This document shows, piece after piece, positions 8,135 through 14,845 of a stretch of DNA of 15,534 nucleotides (positions are counted from its first letter, which is position 1; each line of letters opens with the position of its first letter). The notes below the pieces were generated by a model, which ran no database searches, was not told the origin of the DNA, and worked only from the letters and a program-made list of their open reading frames with translations. The position numbers were made by a program, and so were the translations under genes. The DNA lies in NCBI GenBank assembly GCA_964246185.1, contig CAXTPP010000086.1, positions 1 through 15,534 on the forward strand, written 5' to 3'. The DNA comes from LMUY01 sp964246185 (GTDB lineage: Bacteria > Pseudomonadota > Alphaproteobacteria > Acetobacterales > Acetobacteraceae).

Positions 8135-8650
8135 GTGCATCCAATCCGCACGGGGCGGCTGCTGCTGTCGCCCTTTGCGCCTTACGACCTGGCCGAGCTG
8201 GTGCGCTTCAAGGCCGACCCGCTCACCTGGGCCACCATGCTGGGCGGCATCCGCACCCCGACGCAGACAGCGGAGGATCTGGCCAGCGAGCTGGCGTTCT
8301 GGACGCTCCACGATGTCGGCATGTGGACGGCGCGGGACACGCGTGGCGCGCTGCTCGGCGTCACCGGGCTGCACGAACGGCCTGACGCCCGCGGCATCGC
8401 CCTGCGCTTCGCCTTCGCCCCGGCCACCCGCGGCCAAGGCTACGCCCGTGAAGCTGCCGAGGCCGTGCTGCGGGATGCACATGAGCGAGGCGGGCTGACC
8501 CGGGTCGTGGCGGCCGCGCAGGCCGTCAACATCGCCTCCCGCACTGTGCTGGGCGCGATCGGGATGCGGCAAGCCGGCCATTTCCGCCGGGCGGGGCAGA
8601 AGATACTGCTGTTCGAGAGCGTCCGCTCACTCCGTTCCCCGTCGCCGTAG
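8135..8650 (+). CDS. GNAT N-acetyltransferase, RimJ/RimL-like
   Basis: This 171-residue protein starts with GTG directly after the ettA stop (TAG then GTG), so translation is probably coupled by re-initiation. The N-terminal R-T-G-R-L-L-L-S-P-F and the middle R-F-A-F-A-P-A-T-R-G-Q-G-Y-A-R-E-A-A (acetyl-CoA pyrophosphate loop R-G-x-G-x-A at 99-104) are typical of the Acetyltransf_3 / RimJ-RimL branch. The following N-x-A-S-R-T-V-L-G-A-I-G-M-R segment, found in these proteins as 'N-x-x-S-x-x-x-x-x-K-x-G-F/M', supports it. The RimJ/RimL branch acetylates protein N-termini or small amines; the substrate here is unknown. Its last 24 nt overlap the convergent GNAT gene on the other strand. Confidence 0.88.
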   Translation: MHPIRTGRLLLSPFAPYDLAELVRFKADPLTWATMLGGIRTPTQTAEDLASELAFWTLHDVGMWTARDTRGALLGVTGLHERPDARGIALRFAFAPATRGQGYAREAAEAVLRDAHERGGLTRVVAAAQAVNIASRTVLGAIGMRQAGHFRRAGQKILLFESVRSLRSPSP

Positions 8651-9070
8651 CGGGCGTTCCAGCAGCAGCCCATGCCCGCTGAACCCGGTAGCGCGGCAGA
8701 AGGCCTCGGCCGCCTCCCCCTCCGGCGCGAGCAGCAGCAGGCTGCATCCCGCTATCCGTGCCGCCTGGGACGCTGCTTTTAGCAGCAGTCGTCCGATGCC
8801 GTGCCGCCGTTCCCCCGGATCGACCACCAGCGCAGTGGCGTGGGCGACCGGCTGGGCGTGCAACAGGCCTGGCGCCCAGTGCAGCGCCACCAAGCCGGCA
8901 AGCCCCGCATACCCGGTGGCGACCAGGGCAGCCGTGCTTGCGTTGCCGCGCATCGTTTCCAGCCGCTCCGCCATCGTCCTGGCATCTGTTCCGAGCAGGC
9001 GGGCCAGTTCCGGCGCGTCGGCCGGCTGGGCGGCGCGCACCTCCACGCCGTAGCGCAGCCCGGCAGCCAC
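8627..9070 (-). CDS. GNAT N-acetyltransferase
   Basis: This 147-residue single-domain GNAT starts with GTG at 9070, immediately after the TAG of the substrate-binding protein gene. The start is therefore fixed by the abutting TAG/GTG junction and likely uses re-initiation. The acetyl-CoA loop appears as V-V-D-P-G-E-R-R-H-G-I-G-R (R89 to R94, the Q/R-x-x-G-x-G/A pattern). The strand before it (A-T-A-L-V-V) and the C-terminal A-E-A-F-C-R-A-T-G-F-S-G-H-G-L-L-L-E-R-P complete the fold. The substrate is unknown. It is not closely similar to the facing GNAT at 8135, so a recent duplication is unlikely. Confidence 0.85.
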   Translation of the reverse strand: MAAGLRYGVEVRAAQPADAPELARLLGTDARTMAERLETMRGNASTAALVATGYAGLAGLVALHWAPGLLHAQPVAHATALVVDPGERRHGIGRLLLKAASQAARIAGCSLLLLAPEGEAAEAFCRATGFSGHGLLLERPLRRRGTE

Positions 9071-10294
9071 CTACTCGCCCGGCGCCAGCGTGCAGGCCTC
9101 CTCCGCCAGCGGCTTCCATGCCTCGGTGGCGGGCGTGGTGGCCACTAGCTTCTGCAAATCCCACTTGCCGTGGCTCTCGGCCGCCGTCTTCACCTGGTAG
9201 AGGTAGGCTGGCAGCAGGCAGAGCCCGTCCTGCCGGATGCGGCCCGGGCCGAACGCCTCGTCGTCGGTCGGCACGGCCTTCATCTGCGCGCACGCCGCCG
9301 CCCCGTCGCGGGCGCGCTCCGGCCCAAGTGCTGCCACCGCCTTGAGGTAGTGCAGCGCCCCGGCGTAGCAGCCGGCCTGGATCATGTCCGGCGGCGCCTG
9401 GTTGGGCATCGCGGCCTGCACCGCCTTGGTGAAGCGGCGCGTGCCCTCGTTGGCATCCCAGTAGAACGACGTGCTGGCGTACAGCCCCGCGCCGATCTCC
9501 GTCCCGATCGACTGGATATCCGAGATTTCCAGCAGCAGCGCCGCCACCTTCATCGTCTGCAACAGCCCGAACTCGTGCGCCTGCTTGACGCAATTGACGG
9601 TGTCAGTGCCCGCGTTAGCCAGGCCGAGCACGTTGGCACCGCTTGCCTGCGCCGCGAGCAGGAAAGACGAGAAGTCTGTGGTCGCCGGGAACGGGTAGCG
9701 CTGCTCCCCCGTGACGGTCGCGCCGGCCTCCTTGGCGAAGCGGATCGCGTCGCGCGCCAACTGCTGGCCGAACACGTAGTCGGCCGTGACGAGCGCCCAC
9801 TTGCCGCCGCCGATCTTGGTCAGCTGCGAGGCGGTGGAGCGTGCCAGCATGTAGGTGTCGTAGGACCAGTGGATGGTGACCGGCGTGCACTGGCTGCCCG
9901 TGAGGTCCCCGGTGCCAGCGCCGGTGTTGATATAAAGCTTGTTCTTGTCCTTCGCGACCGAGTTGACCGCCAAGGCCACGGAGGAGGTCGGCACGTCCAC
10001 GATGACATCGACGCCGTCCTGGTCGAACCACTGCCGGGCGATGGCCGCGCCCACGTCCGGCTTGTTCTGATGGTCCGCGGCCAGCACCTGGATCTCGAAC
10101 GCCGTGGACTGGAACTGCCGCACCGCCTGCTGCACGCAGGCGACCGAACCCGGCCCCGCCGTGTCTCGGTAGGGACCGGACATGTCGGTCAGCACGCCGA
10201 TCTTGATCAGCGGACGAGCCTGCGCCCGTCCCAGGGTAGGAGCGGCGAGCGGCACGGCGGCCCCGGCGGCGAGCAGGGTGCGGCGGGTCAGCAT
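9071..10294 (-). CDS. ABC transporter substrate-binding protein, LivK-like (branched-chain amino acid / amide family)
   Basis: This 407-residue periplasmic binding protein has a Tat-type leader (T-R-R-T-L-L-A-A-G-A-A near residues 3-13), a hydrophobic stretch and cleavage likely near G-R-A-Q-A (about residue 26). The mature part opens with I-K-I-G-V-L-T-D-M-S-G-P-Y and has D-G-V-D-V-I-V-D-V-P and W-A-L-V-T-A-D-Y-V-F-G, typical of Peripla_BP_6 (LivJ/LivK/UrtA type). It would capture an amino acid, amide or aromatic acid in the periplasm. GGAAGGA (10303-10309) lies 8 nt before the ATG. No permease or ATPase genes are in the window. The next genes on this strand are a GNAT downstream and the Hint protein upstream, so it is an orphan binding protein here. 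The ligand cannot be read. Confidence 0.92.
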   Translation of the reverse strand: MLTRRTLLAAGAAVPLAAPTLGRAQARPLIKIGVLTDMSGPYRDTAGPGSVACVQQAVRQFQSTAFEIQVLAADHQNKPDVGAAIARQWFDQDGVDVIVDVPTSSVALAVNSVAKDKNKLYINTGAGTGDLTGSQCTPVTIHWSYDTYMLARSTASQLTKIGGGKWALVTADYVFGQQLARDAIRFAKEAGATVTGEQRYPFPATTDFSSFLLAAQASGANVLGLANAGTDTVNCVKQAHEFGLLQTMKVAALLLEISDIQSIGTEIGAGLYASTSFYWDANEGTRRFTKAVQAAMPNQAPPDMIQAGCYAGALHYLKAVAALGPERARDGAAACAQMKAVPTDDEAFGPGRIRQDGLCLLPAYLYQVKTAAESHGKWDLQKLVATTPATEAWKPLAEEACTLAPGE

Positions 10295-10302
10295 CGGCGA
10301 TG

Positions 10303-10309
10303 TCCTTCC
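10303..10309 (-). promoter_or_regulatory. Ribosome binding site of the substrate-binding protein gene
   Basis: GGAAGGA on the minus strand, 8 nt before the ATG at 10294. It fixes the Tat-leader start. Confidence 0.7.
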
Positions 10310-10339
10310 AGCATTCGGCCCGGCCGTCGCGGCACGTGT

Positions 10340-11704
10340 TCAGGCGGCCAGGGCTGTCTCGTGCGATGCCAGCCGGTTGCGGATCGCTTCGACCTCGTAG
10401 CCGTCGGTGAGCCGCGGCGCGCAATACTCGGCCGCCGCCGGGTGCAGCGGGACATGCCCGGCGGCATCGTGGAACAGGCCACGGCTGCCATCGTCCACGA
10501 ACGTCTCGCTGGGCGCTCCCTCGGCCAGGATCAGGTCGTGCCGGGCCAGCTCGATGTGGATGTAGTCCACGCGCTGGGCGGCCCGCTCGCGCACGATCGT
10601 CCCGCCGTTGACCAGGCTGGCTGCGGGCACCAGCACGCCGTCCAGGAACATGGCGTGGCAGGGCGACACCAGGAGGTCACGGCGCGGCAGGCCAGCGCCG
10701 AGCGCCCCGGCGCGGATGCGGATCGGCAGCAGGTGCGGCTGGCCCGCCAGGAAACGCCCGGCATAGCTTCGGCGTCCCACCCAGACGATCGGCTCCGGGT
10801 GGCCCGCCGCCGTCACCACATGGTCGCCCGGTTGCAGCCGCTCCGCCGCGACCTCGCCGGCCGGGGTCAAGATGTAGGTTCCGGCGGCGTAACACGCGAC
10901 GTTGACCAGCGTGCCGCCATTGGCGTCGCTGGCGAGGCTGACGATGGGAGCGGGCGCCGACCCAGCTTCGTCCACCTGGTTGAAGGTGAACATGGGCCGG
11001 CCCGCGGCCGAGTCGATTTGGACGCTGTACTGCGTGTAGCCGGCGGTGACGGCGGTTTGGGTGACCAGGGTGGTTTCGCCCGACTGGTAGACGACCTCGG
11101 TCAGGTCGATCGCCGTGGCAGCCGTCGGGTCAATGGTGTCGGTCAGGCTGGTTGCGCTGGTGCCGAGCGACAGGGTGCCGCCGGCCAGGCCGAAGACGTC
11201 GGTGCCGGACGTGGCGCCGACGGTCAGCGTTCCGCCCTCGACGGTGAAGTTGGTCGAACCCTTCGCGATGGCGACGGACGCGGCGCCGCTGAACACGGCG
11301 AAGCTGTTGGTCCCCGTCCCTTGCAGAATGGCCAGCGCAAGATAGCCGGGCGACGTTCCGCCGACCTGCACGTCCGCAAAGTTGGACAGCGTCGTGGTGC
11401 CCTGCAGCGTGGCGCTGCCGCCGTTCTGCACGCCCAGGATGCCGCCGTCGAACGAGGCGCTGCCCGTGACGGTCAGGCTGCCGCTGACGGCCAGCTCCTC
11501 CGGCATCGAAGCGTTCTGGGCCACGTAGGCGAGCGACGCGACGGTGTAGGCCGGGTCTGCCGAGCTGATCTGGACGGTCGAGGCGTTGGAAGCTGACCCG
11601 GTGATCGAGACCGCGTCGCTCACCCCCGGGACGCCGCCCGTCCAGTTGCCGGCAACGTCCCAGGCCTGGTTGCCGGAGGTCGTGCGAAAGCTGTTGGCGA
11701 CCAT
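10340..11704 (-). CDS. Hint-domain (Hint_2) surface-type protein with beta-rich N-terminal region
   Basis: This is a 454-residue two-part protein. Residues about 1-265 are Gly/Ser/Thr/Ala-rich and repetitive, with beta-solenoid-like segments (G-N-W-T-G-G-V-P-G-x-x-D near the start, then L-x-V-x-G-S-L-T-V-T-G and similar). There is no classical N-terminal signal peptide. Residues about 270-420 are a Hint (hedgehog/intein-type) domain: C271-Y-A-A-G-T-Y-I-L-T-P-A-G-E-V, E-R-L-Q-P-G-D-H-V-V-T, W-V-G-R-R, and L-L-V-S-P-C-H350-A-M-F-L-D-G-V-L-V-P-A. C271 is the expected nucleophile and H350 the expected catalytic histidine. Such proteins are frequent in Acetobacteraceae and related alphaproteobacteria; their function is poorly known. 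A moderate AGGA site (11714-11717) precedes the ATG by 9 nt. The gene ends 45 nt before the binding-protein gene. Confidence 0.88.
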   Translation of the reverse strand: MVANSFRTTSGNQAWDVAGNWTGGVPGVSDAVSITGSASNASTVQISSADPAYTVASLAYVAQNASMPEELAVSGSLTVTGSASFDGGILGVQNGGSATLQGTTTLSNFADVQVGGTSPGYLALAILQGTGTNSFAVFSGAASVAIAKGSTNFTVEGGTLTVGATSGTDVFGLAGGTLSLGTSATSLTDTIDPTAATAIDLTEVVYQSGETTLVTQTAVTAGYTQYSVQIDSAAGRPMFTFNQVDEAGSAPAPIVSLASDANGGTLVNVACYAAGTYILTPAGEVAAERLQPGDHVVTAAGHPEPIVWVGRRSYAGRFLAGQPHLLPIRIRAGALGAGLPRRDLLVSPCHAMFLDGVLVPAASLVNGGTIVRERAAQRVDYIHIELARHDLILAEGAPSETFVDDGSRGLFHDAAGHVPLHPAAAEYCAPRLTDGYEVEAIRNRLASHETALAA

Positions 11705-11784
11705 CTATCTATGTCCTGTTGATTACGGTGCCAAACCTAGCTGGGCCGGGGATGGCCGGTCAATCGCGCCGGCAATCGTGCCAG

Positions 11785-11814
11785 CCCTCGGCAACGCGCC
11801 CAACCCTCGGCAAC
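11785..11814. repeat. 11-bp direct repeat, 19-nt period
   Basis: CCCTCGGCAAC occurs at 11785-11795 and again at 11804-11814. It sits in the gap between the divergent Hint gene and lepA and could be a paired protein-binding site, but no family is recognisable. Confidence 0.5.
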
Positions 11815-11848
11815 TCGCTCGGCTGACAATGCCGGCGGACTCCCCTAC

Positions 11849-13663
11849 ATGAAGGGAATGACCGACACCCCGCTCGATCGCATCCGCAACTTCTCCATCA
11901 TCGCCCACATCGACCACGGCAAGTCCACGCTGGCCGACCGGCTGATCCAGGCCTGTGGCGGGCTGACCGACCGGGAGATGACGGCGCAGGTGCTCGACAA
12001 CATGGACCTGGAGAAGGAGCGCGGCATCACCATCAAGGCGCAGACCGTGCGGCTGGCCTACAAGGCGCACGACGGGCTGACCTACGAGCTGAACCTGATG
12101 GACACGCCGGGCCACGTGGACTTCGCCTACGAGGTCAGCCGCTCGCTCGCTGCCTGCGAGGGCAGCCTGCTGGTGGTGGATGCCTCCCAGGGCGTCGAGG
12201 CGCAGACGCTGGCCAACGTCTACCAGGCGATGGACGCCAACCACGAGATCGTCCCCGTGCTGAACAAGGTCGACCTGCCGGCCGCCGAGCCGGAGCGGGT
12301 GCGCCAGCAGATCGAGGACGTGATCGGCATCCCGGCGGACGACGCGGTGCTGATCAGCGCCAAGACCGGCCTCAACATCGAGGGTGTGCTGGAAGCGTTG
12401 GTGACCCGGCTGCCGCCCCCTACCGGGGACGCCACCAAGCCGCTGACCGCCCTGCTGGTGGACAGCTGGTATGACCAGTATCTCGGCGTGGTGATCCTGG
12501 TGCGGGTGCGGGACGGCCGCATGAAGCGCGGCATGAAGGTCCGCATGATGTCCAACGGTGCCGCCCACCTGGTCGAGCAGGTCGGCGTGTTCACCCCCAA
12601 GATGATCGCCACCGACGATCTCGGGCCGGGCGAGATGGGCTACATCACCGCCGCCATCAAGACCGTCGCCGACTGCAACGTGGGCGACACCATCACCGAC
12701 GACCGCAACCCGGCGACGCAGGCGCTGCCCGGCTTCAAGCCCAGCATTCCCGTGGTGTGGTGCGGGCTGTTCCCGGTCGATGCCGACGATTTCGAGAAGC
12801 TGCGCGACAGCCTGGGCAAGCTGCGGCTGAACGACGCGAGCTTCCACTACGAGGCGGAAACGTCGGCCGCACTCGGCTTCGGCTACCGCTGCGGCTTCCT
12901 CGGCCTGCTGCACCTAGAGATCATCCAGGAGCGGCTGTCACGCGAGTTCGACCTGGACCTGATCGCGACCGCGCCCTCCGTGGTTTACGAGATCCACCGC
13001 AACAACGGTGCCGTGGACCTGTTGCACAACCCGGCGGACATGCCGGACCCAACCTTCATCGACCACATCAGCGAGCCGTGGATCAAGGCCACCATCATGG
13101 TGCCGGACGACTATCTTGGCTCCGTGCTGACCCTGTGCAACGAGCGCCGCGGCCAGCAGCAGGATCTCACCTATGTCGGCAACCGCGCCATGGCGGTGTA
13201 CCGCCTGCCGCTGAACGAGGTGGTGTTCGACTTCTATGACCGGCTGAAGTCAATCAGCCGCGGCTACGCCAGCTTCGACTACGCGATGGCCGACTACCAG
13301 GAGAGCGACCTCGTTCGCATCACCATCCTGGTCAACCAGGACCCGGTGGACGCGCTGAGCTTCATCGCCCACCGTAGCGCCGCCGAGCACCGGGGACGCG
13401 CGATCTGCGCCAAGCTGAAGGAGCTGATCCCGCGCCAGTTGTTCAAGATCGCGGTGCAGGCAGCAATTGGCGGCCGGGTGATCGCGCGCGAGACGATCGG
13501 CGCGCTGAGCAAGGACGTGACCGCCAAGTGCTACGGCGGCGACATCAGCCGCAAGCGCAAGCTGCTTGAGAAGCAAAAGGAGGGCAAGAAGCGGATGCGC
13601 CAGTTCGGCAAGGTGGAAATTCCGCAGAGCGCGTTTCTGGCAGCATTGAAAATGGACGCCTAG
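11849..13663 (+). CDS. lepA: Elongation factor 4 (LepA)
   Basis: This 604-residue translational GTPase, of normal length, promotes back-translocation or recovery of stalled ribosomes. GTPase motifs: A-H-I-D-H-G-K-S-T (G1) at 19-27, D-T-P-G-H (G3) at 85-89, N-K-V-D (G4) at 139-142, and S-A-K (G5) about 170. The C-terminal LepA-specific domain is recognisable (Y-G-G-D-I-S-R-K-R-K-L-L-E-K-Q-K-E-G-K-K-R-M). ATG 11849 and ATG 11858 are both possible; the second gives M-T-D-T-P-L-D-R-I-R-N, the common N-terminus. AAGGGA lies directly before it, which is too close to help. Transcribed away from the Hint gene. Confidence 0.98.
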   Translation: MKGMTDTPLDRIRNFSIIAHIDHGKSTLADRLIQACGGLTDREMTAQVLDNMDLEKERGITIKAQTVRLAYKAHDGLTYELNLMDTPGHVDFAYEVSRSLAACEGSLLVVDASQGVEAQTLANVYQAMDANHEIVPVLNKVDLPAAEPERVRQQIEDVIGIPADDAVLISAKTGLNIEGVLEALVTRLPPPTGDATKPLTALLVDSWYDQYLGVVILVRVRDGRMKRGMKVRMMSNGAAHLVEQVGVFTPKMIATDDLGPGEMGYITAAIKTVADCNVGDTITDDRNPATQALPGFKPSIPVVWCGLFPVDADDFEKLRDSLGKLRLNDASFHYEAETSAALGFGYRCGFLGLLHLEIIQERLSREFDLDLIATAPSVVYEIHRNNGAVDLLHNPADMPDPTFIDHISEPWIKATIMVPDDYLGSVLTLCNERRGQQQDLTYVGNRAMAVYRLPLNEVVFDFYDRLKSISRGYASFDYAMADYQESDLVRITILVNQDPVDALSFIAHRSAAEHRGRAICAKLKELIPRQLFKIAVQAAIGGRVIARETIGALSKDVTAKCYGGDISRKRKLLEKQKEGKKRMRQFGKVEIPQSAFLAALKMDA

Positions 13664-13704
13664 AAGCGGCCTGGCCTGGCAGGTTGGCAAGCAGCTCCGA
13701 CCTT

Positions 13705-13718
13705 GGCAGAACAAATGC
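13705..13718 (+). promoter_or_regulatory. Possible sigma-54 -24/-12 element upstream of the PEP-CTERM gene
   Basis: TTGGCAGAACAAATGC around 13703-13718 carries GG (13705-13706) and GC (13717-13718) separated by exactly 10 nt, as in the sigma-54 consensus TTGGCAC-N5-TTGC. The upstream half is near perfect, the downstream half ATGC. It lies about 220 nt upstream of the ATG at 13940, so a long leader would be needed. Some PEP-CTERM genes elsewhere are sigma-54 controlled. Tentative. Confidence 0.3.
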
Positions 13719-13939
13719 CCGGTGACGTGGCTTGGGGCAAAGACCCAACACGAGATGACCATCGCCCTGCCATGGGCCAATAGACCAAGCCCTGACCCAA
13801 CACTGCTCCCGTGGATACGACAAACATTAAAATTTGGGATGCGTCCAATTAAACGCCAAAAACCCTACGGCGCCTTATTGCGTCACCAAGATGGGAGGTG
13901 TTATCGCACTTAGCGTCAACACAACGGAAACCAACGGTC

Positions 13940-14578
13940 ATGTCGAGCAACAAGCCGTCCCGGCGCGCTGCATTTATCGCTCCTGTGCTCGTCATGGCGC
14001 TGGCGCACATGGCCCAGGCCACCGTGATCTATGACACGACCGGCGGGGCGGAGAATGGCGGTGACCCGGTCGTAAACGCTGGCCCTATCCTGGCCGATAG
14101 GTTTGTTGCGCCGTTCGCGGGCACACTTACGTCTATCACGCTCAACTTGACATCGGCCCAGCCGCCAGCGTCGCAGTTCACGGTGGATCTGTTCGCGGAC
14201 AATGGGTCCACCGGACCAGGCGCCGCCACCCTTGTCGCGACGGTGCCGGACACCGCATTGACGGCTGGTTTTTCGCTACTGACCTTCACGCCGGCCACGC
14301 CGATCGCTCTCGCTACGGGAACCTCCTATTATGCCGGCATCCAAGACCCGACGCTCACGAGTGCAGCCCAATTGGGCAACACGGTCGATCCAGCCGTCCT
14401 CGCCCGTCCTGACGTGGTTGCCGGGGCGAGCTACTACAACAATGGCGGAGTGCAGGCGAACTTTGGCGGTCCGTACGAGCTGATCGTCAATGAAACCGCT
14501 GTGCCAGAGCCGTTGTCGATCGCTGTTATGATAGTGGGCCTGGCGACCCTTGGCCTGATCAAACGCTACAACGCTTGA
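13940..14578 (+). CDS. Secreted protein with PEP-CTERM-type sorting signal
   Basis: This is a 212-residue exported protein. The first ~27 residues are a signal peptide: K/R-rich start (S-S-N-K-P-S-R-R-A-A), hydrophobic core and A-Q-A cleavage site. The body is Thr/Ala/Gly-rich and beta-like (F-V-A-P-F-A-G-T-L-T-S-I-T-L, G-T-S-Y-Y-A-G-I), resembling choice-of-anchor or lectin-like exported proteins. The C-terminus is V-P-E-P-L-S followed by a ~14-residue hydrophobic segment and the basic tail K-R-Y-N-A, the PEP-CTERM signal recognised by exosortase/archaeosortase-type enzymes at the inner membrane. No exosortase is in the window. The frame opens at a GTG (13898), but the ATG at 13940 starts the signal peptide. 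The gene is less GC-rich than lepA before it. Confidence 0.85.
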   Translation: MSSNKPSRRAAFIAPVLVMALAHMAQATVIYDTTGGAENGGDPVVNAGPILADRFVAPFAGTLTSITLNLTSAQPPASQFTVDLFADNGSTGPGAATLVATVPDTALTAGFSLLTFTPATPIALATGTSYYAGIQDPTLTSAAQLGNTVDPAVLARPDVVAGASYYNNGGVQANFGGPYELIVNETAVPEPLSIAVMIVGLATLGLIKRYNA

Positions 14579-14634
14579 GGGTTATAGTAAAAAATGTTTA
14601 TAGGCTGATCAGTATCGCTAAACTGATTTAAGCC

Positions 14635-14802
14635 GACCTGTGCCGGCTGTTCTTTAGAGTAACAGTCAAGCAAGCCAGGTCAGAGGCTCTGCCAAAGGTC
14701 TCCGGCCTTTGGCAGGTCTGAGCGAGTGGCCTCAAGGTTTCGATTGCCTGAGGAAGGCAATCGAAATGGACACGAACGCAGAGCCTTGCCTTGCCACAGG
14801 TC
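14635..14802. repeat. Nested inverted-repeat region with two perfect hairpins
   Basis: Four inverted repeats are nested. The outermost is GACCTGTG (14635-14642) with CACAGGTC (14795-14802). Inside it is AGGCTCTGC (14684-14692) with GCAGAGCCT (14778-14786). Within that are two perfect hairpins: CTGCCAAAGG (14689-14698) with CCTTTGGCAG (14706-14715) over a 7-nt loop, and TTTCGATTGCCT (14738-14749) with AGGCAATCGAAA (14755-14766) over a 5-nt loop. The second repeat and the first hairpin compete for 14689-14692. The region carries no gene and abuts the IS630 remnant. It could be a non-autonomous mobile element, an insertion end, or a structured RNA. Confidence 0.75.
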
Positions 14803-14845
14803 AGCGTGTGGGGCAATTGGCATTACAAGTCTAATACCGGCCTGC

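Noticed and set aside
8135..9070. The two GNAT genes as a recent inverted duplication
   Set aside because: Their sequences differ throughout and belong to different GNAT branches.
9170..11596. 808-codon plus-strand open frame
   Set aside because: It runs antisense through both the LivK-like gene and the Hint gene, has an Arg/Gly/Ala/His-rich composition and no recognisable motif: an artefact of high GC.
11723..12913. 396-codon minus-strand frame opposite lepA
   Set aside because: Antisense shadow of lepA with Val/His/Gln/Gly-rich composition.
14699..14766. The hairpins as intrinsic terminators of the PEP-CTERM gene
   Set aside because: Neither stem is followed by a T-run on the plus strand, and they start more than 100 nt after the stop codon.
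14628..14816. 62-residue minus-strand frame
   Set aside because: It consists of the nested inverted repeats and has no protein-like features.
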